Part shown: positions 28,207 to 35,870 of the stretch, piece after piece
Layout: each line of letters opens with the position of its first letter
Numbering within the stretch: position 1 is the first letter of the stretch
Source: Syntrophotalea acetylenica
Lineage (GTDB): Bacteria; Desulfobacterota; Desulfuromonadia; Desulfuromonadales; Syntrophotaleaceae
Direction of reading: 5' to 3'
DNA: 64,000 bases
Assembly (NCBI RefSeq): GCF_001888165.1
Contig: NZ_CP015455.1
Location: forward strand, 1,668,001-1,732,000
Position numbers and translations under genes: made by a program
Notes under the pieces: generated by a model
Database searches by the model: none
What the model was told of the DNA's origin: nothing
What the model saw: only the letters and a program-made list of their open reading frames with translations

Positions 28207-30606
28207 TCACCCAAGCACAGCCACCAACTCCCCAATCACCCGCAAATCGTCCGCCTGCTCCTCATTCAAAACAATCGGCTCATAGCCCGGAAGATAACTG
28301 TCCGGTCGAAGAATGATCGACGTGTGCCGCCACGTGCCATCATCCTGAATCTCCTTGGTGCTTTCATAAATCTTGACGGTGTAGTGGCAACTGGTATCGG
28401 TGTCGGCAATCTCCCGGTGCGAAGCCAGGACGACCTTGCCGTTCCGTGAGCCCCCTTTTTCTTCACGGAACAGGCACCATGCGCCGTACGGGATGCGCCG
28501 GTTCATCGACTCCCCAACCACTTGAGCCACAAACAGTCCCTTCCGTGGCCGGAATTCTTCCGGCAGCTCCACCCAGTCGCACCCGTCCATCTGCTGCTCG
28601 TTGCTGAAACCTCCGGCGGCGACCTTGAGGTCGTAGAGTGGCACACAATTCACATAAGGCCTTGCTTCTTCCGAACCCAGCCGGCGAAACGGCAGGTCCA
28701 CAGCTTCTTCGTGTGAAGGCAGAATCGATTTCTCGATTATCGACTCTGCTGCTGGTCCAAATTGCAGCCGCTCAGCGAAGTACCTGCGCGTTTCGTCATC
28801 GACAAAATAGACGTAACACCCTTTCTGTCCACGGGTCATGAGGGTACGGTAAGTATTTTTTATGATGGCATCGATCCTTAATACTCCCCCATCAGGAACT
28901 TCCTTGACCAGTTTCTTCCACCCCTGGATCGATTTATCCATTTTCGAACGCTCGGCTGGCCGGGTCTCTACTTTACCTTCACGAACAACAAAGTCCGGGC
29001 CAACGATGACGCCTATGTAGTCCACCTCTAATCCCTGGCAGGTGTGGATGCACCCCACCTCGCTGACGGAGTCGGGTTTGATGATCCACGCCTGTCCGTC
29101 CGTTTCCAGGTTCCAAGTCGCCTTGTAGTCTCCGATTACGATGTCCTTCAGCAGCGGTTTCTTCTTGCTGATCCAGTCCCAGCAGTAGCCGGCTACCATC
29201 CGTGCCTTGTTGTTTTTGTTCTTGGCCTTTATGAGGTCGTGTAACTCTGATGGGGTGTCGATGATGCGAAAATCATATTCACGGATATCCAGGACTTCGT
29301 TGGCCGTCCTCCGGATCTGCAGGTTGTTGTCGAGCCAAGCCAGGTAGCCGTTGGAGCCGTTGCAGCGGAACTGGGACTCCAGACTCATCTCGACAACTTC
29401 AGCCCCAAGCTTCTTTGCCCAGTTGCGGATCGCTTCTTTGTCGCCAATATCTTTCAACGTGACCTTCTGGTCTTCATCGATGAAGAACACACTCAATTTG
29501 CTGGCATTGATGATCTCCTTGATCTGGTTTTCACCCAGGTGGCTGAACATGCCGGATTTCTCGTTCAAGCGATGCGCCTCGTCCACAATAAGGCAATCGA
29601 ACGCATTGGGCGCAACTGCGTGGTATGAGCCGGAACCGGAGAACATGTTGGAAATATGCGTCTTCCGGAAATGACCGATGAGCTTTGCCTCATATACGAG
29701 CCGGGGGGCCGAGTTTCGGGAGACGTACTGGACAACGAATTCCCGTTCCGTGAGCGCCACAAGGAGGTTGATCGCCAAAACCGACTTGCCAGTGCCTGGT
29801 CCACCCTCGACGATCAAGACCTTTTTGGTATGCTCGGAAGCCTGCTCTGCCAGTCGTTTCGCCTTCTCGAACACCACTTTCTGGTCATCGATCAAAACGA
29901 ATTCCCGGTTCCCTTTAAGCATCGACGCTAGTTCGTCGGCCAGTTTCTTGGAAGGTTTAATCTTCCCGTGTTCGATCCGGTACATGATCCGGGTCGAATC
30001 GCCGTATTTGACGTGGGTCTTAATGAACTGCTGGAGTTTCAGGGCATCGGGCTTGAGGAAGATCGGGGCACGTTTGATGTGATCGCTGTAGAAGGGATGG
30101 GTGATCACGCCATCGTCATCGTAGTTGTGCAGATAGGCACATGGGAAGAGCCCTATTTGTTCTTCCTGAACGGTCTGGTTAAAATCTTCAAGAAGACGCT
30201 TGTAAGACCAGGCTTGGTAGGAGGGATGGAGGACCTCGGTAGAGCCATGCTTGAACCGGGTGATGACGACTGCGTCACTTTGAGTTAATTCCGTCTTCTG
30301 CCACTGTTTCAGTTCTACGAGGACGGCCGATTCACGCTGGTCTCTGCCCCTCCCGGTCAGGATAAAGTCGATACGTTTTGAGGTCTGCGGGAGGTGGTAC
30401 TCGATGGCGACGCCTGCATCATGGGGGATCTCGTCGTCATTGAGCACTCGATCCATATACTGCAGCGAGTGCATCCACGACTCGATTTCTGCTCTACCGG
30501 TGCTTCTCCCTGTTGCATTCCGGAATGCGTCAAAGATAATGCCGCCGATGTCATTGGTCATGACATCTTCTTTGAACCTAGCTTTTGTAGCGGAATAAAC
30601 GATCAA
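28207..30606 (-). CDS. Nuclease-DUF2075 helicase-S24 peptidase-like fusion protein
   Basis: This 799-residue protein has three parts. The N-terminal 200 residues hold a PD-(D/E)XK-like pattern (RIDFILTG, then AVLVELKQWQK). A DUF2075/Schlafen-type SF1 helicase follows, with VEGGPGTGKSVLAINLL near residue 270, CLIVDEAHRLN, FFIDEDQKV and SQFRCNG. The last 110 residues resemble a LexA/S24 domain, with Ser in VVGESMNRRIP and Lys in HYTVKIYES. The TTG start at 30606 is supported by GAGGGG 7 bases upstream and by the family-typical beginning MIVYSATK. The predicted role is nucleic-acid sensing and cleavage in defence, an inference. A MazG-type gene lies 29 bp upstream. Confidence 0.85.
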   Translation of the reverse strand: MIVYSATKARFKEDVMTNDIGGIIFDAFRNATGRSTGRAEIESWMHSLQYMDRVLNDDEIPHDAGVAIEYHLPQTSKRIDFILTGRGRDQRESAVLVELKQWQKTELTQSDAVVITRFKHGSTEVLHPSYQAWSYKRLLEDFNQTVQEEQIGLFPCAYLHNYDDDGVITHPFYSDHIKRAPIFLKPDALKLQQFIKTHVKYGDSTRIMYRIEHGKIKPSKKLADELASMLKGNREFVLIDDQKVVFEKAKRLAEQASEHTKKVLIVEGGPGTGKSVLAINLLVALTEREFVVQYVSRNSAPRLVYEAKLIGHFRKTHISNMFSGSGSYHAVAPNAFDCLIVDEAHRLNEKSGMFSHLGENQIKEIINASKLSVFFIDEDQKVTLKDIGDKEAIRNWAKKLGAEVVEMSLESQFRCNGSNGYLAWLDNNLQIRRTANEVLDIREYDFRIIDTPSELHDLIKAKNKNNKARMVAGYCWDWISKKKPLLKDIVIGDYKATWNLETDGQAWIIKPDSVSEVGCIHTCQGLEVDYIGVIVGPDFVVREGKVETRPAERSKMDKSIQGWKKLVKEVPDGGVLRIDAIIKNTYRTLMTRGQKGCYVYFVDDETRRYFAERLQFGPAAESIIEKSILPSHEEAVDLPFRRLGSEEARPYVNCVPLYDLKVAAGGFSNEQQMDGCDWVELPEEFRPRKGLFVAQVVGESMNRRIPYGAWCLFREEKGGSRNGKVVLASHREIADTDTSCHYTVKIYESTKEIQDDGTWRHTSIILRPDSYLPGYEPIVLNEEQADDLRVIGELVAVLG

Positions 30607-30635
30607 TGTTGGCCCCTCGGAATGCAGATATTGAT

Positions 30636-30998
30636 CTACAACTTCGTGTACTTGGTGTTTTTCCCTTTCGCCTTTTCTACAGGATATTTCTTCTCACTCT
30701 TTTCGATCTTCCGAAGTAGAGCTTTGGTCAGATCAACCTCAAACCTTTGGGAAAACCGCAGCAAGAAAAAGAGGACATCGGCCAGCTCATCCTCAATATC
30801 ACCTTTGACCTGCTGGTTGTCCAGCAACGCCATCGCCTGTTCGTCCGTTTGAAAGCGAAAATGCTCTAACAACTCCGACGCCTCGGTAATAACACCGATG
30901 GCCAGATCCTTAGGGCCGTGGAACTGATCCCAGTCGCGGGCTTCGCAGAATATTCGGACAATATCGGCTAAGTCCTGTAGTGATCGTTGCTTTTCCAT
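30636..30998 (-). CDS. MazG-like nucleotide pyrophosphohydrolase
   Basis: This 120-residue all-alpha NTP pyrophosphohydrolase has the metal-binding motifs ITEASELLEHFRF (ExxE) and DIEDELADVLFFLL (ExxD). It should hydrolyse (d)NTPs to monophosphates. The ATG at 30998 has GGAG seven bases upstream; the open frame extends 31 codons further with no family match. It lies between the XRE regulator and the helicase fusion gene in one same-strand cluster, which suggests a joint role. Confidence 0.9.
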   Translation of the reverse strand: MEKQRSLQDLADIVRIFCEARDWDQFHGPKDLAIGVITEASELLEHFRFQTDEQAMALLDNQQVKGDIEDELADVLFFLLRFSQRFEVDLTKALLRKIEKSEKKYPVEKAKGKNTKYTKL

Positions 30999-31054
30999 AT
31001 TCAAACTCCTGCCAAAAGAGAACTTTGACCTGGCGGCCTTCTCAGTGAAAACCA

Positions 31055-31270
31055 TTAGATTAGCTCCCCCTTTTTCTTTTTCTGCACACAAAACTGCTCG
31101 AACTGCCGCTGCGCCAGCTTCGAGGGAATGGTTTTGCCGTTCTCCCAGCGGTTGACCGTGGCGAAGCTCACCCCGAGGGCGTGGGCCAACTCCTCCTGGG
31201 AGAGCGCCAACTGCCGCCGCACCTCCTTGACCGTTTCAGGAAAGTTTTCGGGTTGGCGGATCATGGCCAT
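31055..31270 (-). CDS. XRE family helix-turn-helix regulator
   Basis: This 71-residue protein consists almost entirely of an HTH_3 domain (RRQLALSQEELAHALGVSFA, then TVNRWENGK). It is probably the repressor of the local cluster. The ATG at 31270 overlaps the end of the upstream gene by 10 bp and begins the conserved MAMIRQPENFPETVKE segment. Confidence 0.9.
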   Translation of the reverse strand: MAMIRQPENFPETVKEVRRQLALSQEELAHALGVSFATVNRWENGKTIPSKLAQRQFEQFCVQKKKKGELI

Positions 31271-31590
31271 TGGACATCTCCCGCTGATTGAACCAGGCGC
31301 AGCAGGCCGGGCGCGACGTTCCACTGGTGGCCATCGTCCGTGGCGACGCTGATGGTCTTCTTGTTAAGGCGCAGCACCCTGCCTTCCAGCATCCGGCCGT
31401 CAGGGGATTGGAAGCCGACTCGATCGCCCCTGGTGAAGCTGGTCATCAACGTGGTGGCGCGGGCTTGGGAAATGAGCTTGAGCCGCTCGACGATCAGCCG
31501 GTTGAGAAAGAGCAGATCTTCCTCCTTCAACCGCTTGATCGCCTCGACGGCGGAGACGCGGTCGACGATCTTGACGCTGCCGGGCTTCAT
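31261..31590 (-). CDS. Hypothetical protein with KOW-like C-terminal part
   Basis: This 109-residue protein has a helical N-terminal half (AIKRLKEEDLLFLNRLIVER) and a beta-rich C-terminal half with GDRVGFQSPDGRMLEGRVLR, reminiscent of a KOW/SH3-like nucleic-acid-binding barrel. It is the upstream partner of the XRE gene (10-bp overlap). Function is unknown. Confidence 0.75.
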   Translation of the reverse strand: MKPGSVKIVDRVSAVEAIKRLKEEDLLFLNRLIVERLKLISQARATTLMTSFTRGDRVGFQSPDGRMLEGRVLRLNKKTISVATDDGHQWNVAPGLLRLVQSAGDVQWP

Positions 31591-31991
31591 GGCTGATCCT
31601 CCTGTTGGTGCACGCGAAGGCGCGAAGACGCGAAGTTGATGTGTTTGTTGGCGACGCGTTGCAGGCCATTCTTCAGAAGTGATGCGCCAAAGTTGATGAG
31701 CAGTCCGAGGGGCAGGTTCATCAGGCGCAGGTAGGTCAGTAGCTGTTTGGGATGAACCGGGTGGATGTTTTCGACTGATTTCAGCTCAACGATCAGCTGA
31801 CCATCGACCAGCAAACCCAGCCTAAAACCTTCATCGAGTGAAACACCCTGATACTGAATAGGAACCGGCTTCTGCCTCTCGACAGACAGGCCACGCTTTT
31901 CCAACATTTTGGACAGAATCGCCTCATAGGCCGATTCCAGCAACCCCGGCCCGAGATCACGGTGAAGTTGCAATGCCGCATCGACTACCAT
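31587..31991 (-). CDS. GxxExxY family protein
   Basis: The protein has the family motif GPGLLESAYE, then GLLVDGQLIVELKSVE and QLLTYLRLMNLPLGLLINFG. The D/ELK arrangement is nuclease-like (PD-(D/E)XK), but no activity is established. The start is unclear. The first in-frame ATG with a ribosome binding site (GAGG) is at 31991. Family-like sequence begins further upstream at an ATT codon (32048) right after the MNT gene stop. The product is 134 residues from 31991. It overlaps the next gene by 4 bp. Confidence 0.82.
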   Translation of the reverse strand: MVVDAALQLHRDLGPGLLESAYEAILSKMLEKRGLSVERQKPVPIQYQGVSLDEGFRLGLLVDGQLIVELKSVENIHPVHPKQLLTYLRLMNLPLGLLINFGASLLKNGLQRVANKHINFASSRLRVHQQEDQP

Positions 31992-32049
31992 CGCGGCCAC
32001 TTCCTCGATATCCCTTCGCGCATTCGCGTCTTCGCGTGAGGCATGAATC

Positions 32050-32340
32050 TCAGAGGTTGACCCGCTCCTGTTCGATATAGGGACGCATCTCCGGTCGCAG
32101 GGCCTTTTCGGTGACAAGGTCGACCGGACAGCCGAGCAGGTCCTCCAGGTAAAACTGCACGCCAAAATAGCGCTTGGAGGTGGCCTGGCCGTCGAAAGCC
32201 ACCAGCACATCGACATCGCTGCCGCTACTCGCCGTATCACGGGCGGTGGAGCCGAACAGGGCCAGCCGGGTCACGCCGAAACGGGCCTGCAGCTCCGTCT
32301 TGCTATCTCTCAGCAGGGCAAGGGCACGTTGTCTGTTCAT
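32050..32340 (-). CDS. MNT-type nucleotidyltransferase domain protein
   Basis: This 96-residue minimal nucleotidyltransferase has the motif LALFGSTARDTASSGSDVDV with GS and DxD residues. In MntA-HepT systems such proteins AMPylate and neutralise a HEPN RNase toxin. No HepT partner is adjacent; the next gene is the GxxExxY protein. It is either an orphan antitoxin or part of a different pair. Confidence 0.88.
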   Translation of the reverse strand: MNRQRALALLRDSKTELQARFGVTRLALFGSTARDTASSGSDVDVLVAFDGQATSKRYFGVQFYLEDLLGCPVDLVTEKALRPEMRPYIEQERVNL

Positions 32341-32616
32341 CGCTCAGCCTCCCAAGGCGGATTCATCTTCTGGGCTTTTGCGCACCCGAAACCACCGGGC
32401 GCACGAAGGCCATTCAAAACTTCCCGACAATATAACATCTGCTATGCGGCGTGCAACTCAAAATTCGAAGGAGTTCCGACAGATTTAAACCGCTCCGGTA
32501 AATAAGCCACCAGAAGGCCAGCACGAAAAAAATTCAACCGCCGCCCGACACTTTCTCCGTCTCTCCGGTAAGTAAGCGGGAAAGCAATCAGAATTCACAA
32601 CGAGGAGCCACCGACC

Positions 32617-32871
32617 ATGGACATCAACGACCTGTTTGACGGAATCATGAAGAGTATCAACCAGTTTGCCGACGAGATCGCCGAACAGCGGTTGCAGGAA
32701 AAAATGCAGGAGTCCGGACGAGGTCCGGAGAATGAGGGTAACAATGCGGAGAATTTTCAGGCGAAAGAGAAGCGGGGTGTGATGGATTTCCCGAAACTGA
32801 TCCTGTGGCCCTGCGGGCCAGTGGCGGGAACCGCCTACTACGTCAGGAACGTCCTGTCCCCTCCTGCGTAG
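32617..32871 (+). CDS. Small hypothetical protein
   Basis: This 84-residue acidic-then-basic protein begins MDINDLFDGIMKSINQFADE and has a ribosome binding site (AGGAG) about 11 bases before the ATG. I do not recognise it. It is the only plus-strand gene near the ssrA junction. Confidence 0.5.
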   Translation: MDINDLFDGIMKSINQFADEIAEQRLQEKMQESGRGPENEGNNAENFQAKEKRGVMDFPKLILWPCGPVAGTAYYVRNVLSPPA

Positions 32872-32960
32872 GCTCCCCTTCGCTCGCTGACGCGGCCCTC
32901 CCTGGCCGCTTTTCAGCCACTGGCTGCGCTCGCTGCGCTTCGATTCCCGTCTCATCAGTA

Positions 32961-32994
32961 AAAAAGGGTGACCCCGAATGGGATCACCCTTTTT
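32961..32994 (-). terminator. Original ssrA terminator, left at the distal end of the element
   Basis: AAAAAGGGTG-CCC and GGG-TCACCCTTTTT form a strong stem with a T-tract on the minus strand. It lies 6 bp past the 3' CCA end of the ssrA fragment at 33000-33066. It now sits 26 kb from the intact ssrA. Confidence 0.85.
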
Positions 32995-32999
32995 CTAAT

Positions 33000-33066
33000 T
33001 GGTGGAGGTGGCGGGAATCGAACCCGCGTCCGAAAATCTTTCACATAAGGCTTCTACATGCGTAGT
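33000..33066 (-). repeat. Left attachment site: 3' ssrA fragment (67-bp direct repeat)
   Basis: The 67 bp are identical to 59030-59096 and represent the CCA end, T-arm and following part of tmRNA on the minus strand. Similarity stops abruptly on both sides. This copy keeps the ancestral downstream terminator and is the displaced chromosomal half of the original ssrA 3' end. Confidence 0.95.
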
Positions 33067-33135
33067 GTTATCGGCTAGTTAGAGGACTCCCACCTATTTA
33101 CTCATATGCCAATTTCTAGTGGTTTTTGTCTAATT

Positions 33136-33158
33136 TGTGGTAAAAATTGTGGTAAAAA
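33136..33158 (+). promoter_or_regulatory. Putative integrase arm-type sites, left end
   Basis: Two direct copies of TGTGGTAAAAA start at 33136 and 33148 (12-bp period), 70-92 bp inside the left att repeat. The same arrangement recurs at 58947-58967 inside the right end. This pattern fits arm-type binding sites of a tyrosine integrase N-terminal domain. Confidence 0.6.
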
Positions 33159-33215
33159 AACTTAGCACTTTTCATCTGTAATCTCAACTTCTTACGTAAG
33201 GACTCTATTTTGCAA

Positions 33216-35870
33216 TCATAACAAGATCCTATACTGCCTCTCGCTGGCAGCACTTCCTTTAATAATTTGATACTCCATTCCGCTTGCTGTTGCTATCTGG
33301 CGAGCAAATTCCTTCTTGGCTTGAACGATGGGATCGTCAATCATGTTGTCGCCCTTAACTTCTACGATCACGTAACTCCCGTCCTCTTTCTGCAAGAGGA
33401 AGTCAGGGTAATAGCTCCTTACGGTGTGAGATTCAGGGTCTATATACTGAATATAAAAGTCAGACTGCCCATGGGTTAGCATCCCAGTAAAGTAAACCTT
33501 GGTAACCTTACCCTCCATGAGCAAATCCCAAAAGAGAGTCTTTTCTGGGCTAGAATCGAAACAGTAGGTGTCGAGGTGGAAGCTTTTTTCCTTGTACTTT
33601 TGTACCGCAGCATCTGATTCCCTGACGATCAAATCTGGCTTTCCAGAAGACTCGTAATATCCCTTCTCCATGGGTGGTGCTTTGATGAGTTCGACTTCGT
33701 GCTCTATCACCTCATCAATCGGATCAAGGTTGTATAGCTCGTTGAAAAGCCGGGGGATGATGACATCGTAAAGGAGTTCATTGAAGTCATTTACAAGGGT
33801 AATTAGTCCCTCTGTCTTTTCCTTTGTGCGGTTCAGGAGGTCATCAATCTCCAGAGGGCTTCTATTGAGATACCTTGAAATCTCGGCAACCAAGGAGAGT
33901 TCACTGAAAGTCACCTTCTGTCTTCGCTCGGTCAAGTCTTCTGTCTTGCTTGGTGCGGTACTGGCCTTGCCTGGGCTTAGACCCTCTTGGATAGTATGGA
34001 TAAGTAAATACTTCTCCGTTAGCTCATGCCATTTTTGTTTATCATCACGCTCCGGCAGAAGAGCAATCCCTTCCTGTAGTTCCTTCTCTGTGAGGCTATA
34101 CGATTTTTTGATTCTCTTGAGGGTTATCTTCTCCTGCTTGAGCACCCTAACTTGTACTGGCTCTTTACCTGTCCCCTTACTCTCAAGTTCGCTAGTTGTG
34201 ATACGGAAGTTTTGCTGCAACTCATCATTCAGAATGCCCAGGTTATCGTTGGTCAAGTAGACTTGCCCGGTGTACTGTACATCGCCTACTGAGCGTAAGC
34301 AGCGCATGGTAGCCTGAAGCACAAATACCTTTGATTTTGGTTCGCGGAAAAGGGCAACCCCAAAGAGAGAGCGGCAGTTCCATCCCTCCCGGCCCTTGTT
34401 TACAAGTAAGATAAACTGCTTATCCGAACTGACGCTATCAAGCCTGTTGAACTCCCTTATGTCATCGTTAGTAGTAAGCTTATCGTCACCAACGTTCACC
34501 AGTATTCTTGATGCCGGAATCCCGTGCTTCGAGAGCGCTCTTTCTACAGCTGGCCTAAGCTCAGAGGTAATTTCTTCGATGGTTGCACCAAAGAAAGCGA
34601 ACTTAGGTGTCATACCCTCTGGCTTAAGCCCCTCAGTTGCTTTCAGAAAGTCATCAACGGCTATCTGAACAAAATCGTCAGTTTTGGTACTGGAATACCC
34701 ATGCAACTTAACCTTTTTGAGATACCCCTTATTGATAGCCTCCTGTAGTCCGTAGGCATACACGACTTCAGGCAATACATCTTTACCAACGTAGGGAGTG
34801 CCTGTGTAGTTGTAGCATGCAACGACATGGGTCCCTGCTTTCTCCAGGCTTGCGGCTAGCATATCAATGGTGGTTCTCAGGCTGGTATTTGACTGTGCGC
34901 CAATACCCATATCTTTAGCTAGTACCTTGCCGAAAGCATGATGAGCCTCATCAACATAGATGCCCAACTGCTCAAGCCGGGTCAGCTTCTCAAACCTCTG
35001 GTTGGTGGTCAGTTCACCTTCATCTTCTGGTTGGTCAAAGTCATACAGATCAGCAGCCTGGTCATAAACAGAACCTGCTTTATAGGTCGGCTTGCCTGAT
35101 CCGAACAGCTTATCGGCTGCGGATTTTTCCTTGTGCTGCTTCTTGAGGATGATCTTCTGGGTGTTGGATACGATCACATTAAAGCGTGAGCGGTCAAGCA
35201 CGGAAAGGGAGGTGCCGGCGTCTTCGAGGTAATGAAACTGAATATGGGAGGTAAGAAAGTTGACATACTCAGGAGGAACAACCTTCCTCATATCGAATGA
35301 TTGAATCTCCTTCAAGGAGTAGAGCACTGTCTTGTCTGGAGCGAAGACCAGCGCATTGTGACAATAGTGCTTATCTTTCGGCCACTTGTTTGCAAGGATG
35401 AACTCGTAAAAGATGCAGGTTGCCATCAGGATGGTCTTACCGGTACCCATAGTAAGAGCAAAGATGTAGTTAGGGTACATCCTTGCGTTCTTGCGCATGC
35501 TGGCAAAGACAGCCTTGTACTGGTCCTCCGTGATCTTGTCGAACAAATTCCCCTGAGCAGTAAAGCCTACTATCCCCCCCTCTCCACGTTCCGCAAACCG
35601 GTTCTTCTTTTCGTGCCAGTCCTTAAAAATGTCCTGCACCGGGGCATTTCCAAGAAACTCTTTAAGAAAGATGTATATCTCTAAGGCTTCAAACTGTGGC
35701 TGTCTCAGGAACGCCTTGGGGTTGTGCTCGGGGTCATTGAAGTCTAAGAACTTCTTGGAGAGGTCGCGATAATGTTTGCGAATTTCACTTTTCTTGCTCC
35801 TGTAGAACTGGAACAAATAGTGAAAAAAAGCAAACTCCAAGCTTGCATCGACTACCTTAGCCCTAGCCAT
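33216..35870 (-). CDS. res: Type III restriction enzyme, Res subunit
   Basis: This is the ATP-dependent restriction subunit that translocates or slides and cleaves with Mod. The 884-residue protein has an SF2 helicase core with ALTMGTGKTILMA, IYVDEAHHAFG and NYTGTPYVG, and a later RGREGWN-like motif (NKGREGWNCRSLFG). The C-terminal PD-(D/E)XK nuclease reads YYPDFLLQKEDG then YVIVEVKGD. The ATG at 35870 overlaps the mod stop by 8 bp. It is the last gene of the uvrD-like/mod/res operon. Confidence 0.94.
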   Translation of the reverse strand: MARAKVVDASLEFAFFHYLFQFYRSKKSEIRKHYRDLSKKFLDFNDPEHNPKAFLRQPQFEALEIYIFLKEFLGNAPVQDIFKDWHEKKNRFAERGEGGIVGFTAQGNLFDKITEDQYKAVFASMRKNARMYPNYIFALTMGTGKTILMATCIFYEFILANKWPKDKHYCHNALVFAPDKTVLYSLKEIQSFDMRKVVPPEYVNFLTSHIQFHYLEDAGTSLSVLDRSRFNVIVSNTQKIILKKQHKEKSAADKLFGSGKPTYKAGSVYDQAADLYDFDQPEDEGELTTNQRFEKLTRLEQLGIYVDEAHHAFGKVLAKDMGIGAQSNTSLRTTIDMLAASLEKAGTHVVACYNYTGTPYVGKDVLPEVVYAYGLQEAINKGYLKKVKLHGYSSTKTDDFVQIAVDDFLKATEGLKPEGMTPKFAFFGATIEEITSELRPAVERALSKHGIPASRILVNVGDDKLTTNDDIREFNRLDSVSSDKQFILLVNKGREGWNCRSLFGVALFREPKSKVFVLQATMRCLRSVGDVQYTGQVYLTNDNLGILNDELQQNFRITTSELESKGTGKEPVQVRVLKQEKITLKRIKKSYSLTEKELQEGIALLPERDDKQKWHELTEKYLLIHTIQEGLSPGKASTAPSKTEDLTERRQKVTFSELSLVAEISRYLNRSPLEIDDLLNRTKEKTEGLITLVNDFNELLYDVIIPRLFNELYNLDPIDEVIEHEVELIKAPPMEKGYYESSGKPDLIVRESDAAVQKYKEKSFHLDTYCFDSSPEKTLFWDLLMEGKVTKVYFTGMLTHGQSDFYIQYIDPESHTVRSYYPDFLLQKEDGSYVIVEVKGDNMIDDPIVQAKKEFARQIATASGMEYQIIKGSAASERQYRILL

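Noticed and set aside
32485-32955. Minus-strand frame of 156 codons near the ssrA junction
   Set aside because: It is antisense to the better-supported 84-residue gene and is compositionally random.
33000-33066. A tRNA gene at the left junction
   Set aside because: It has a T-arm and CCA end but no anticodon arm; it is the 3' fragment of tmRNA.
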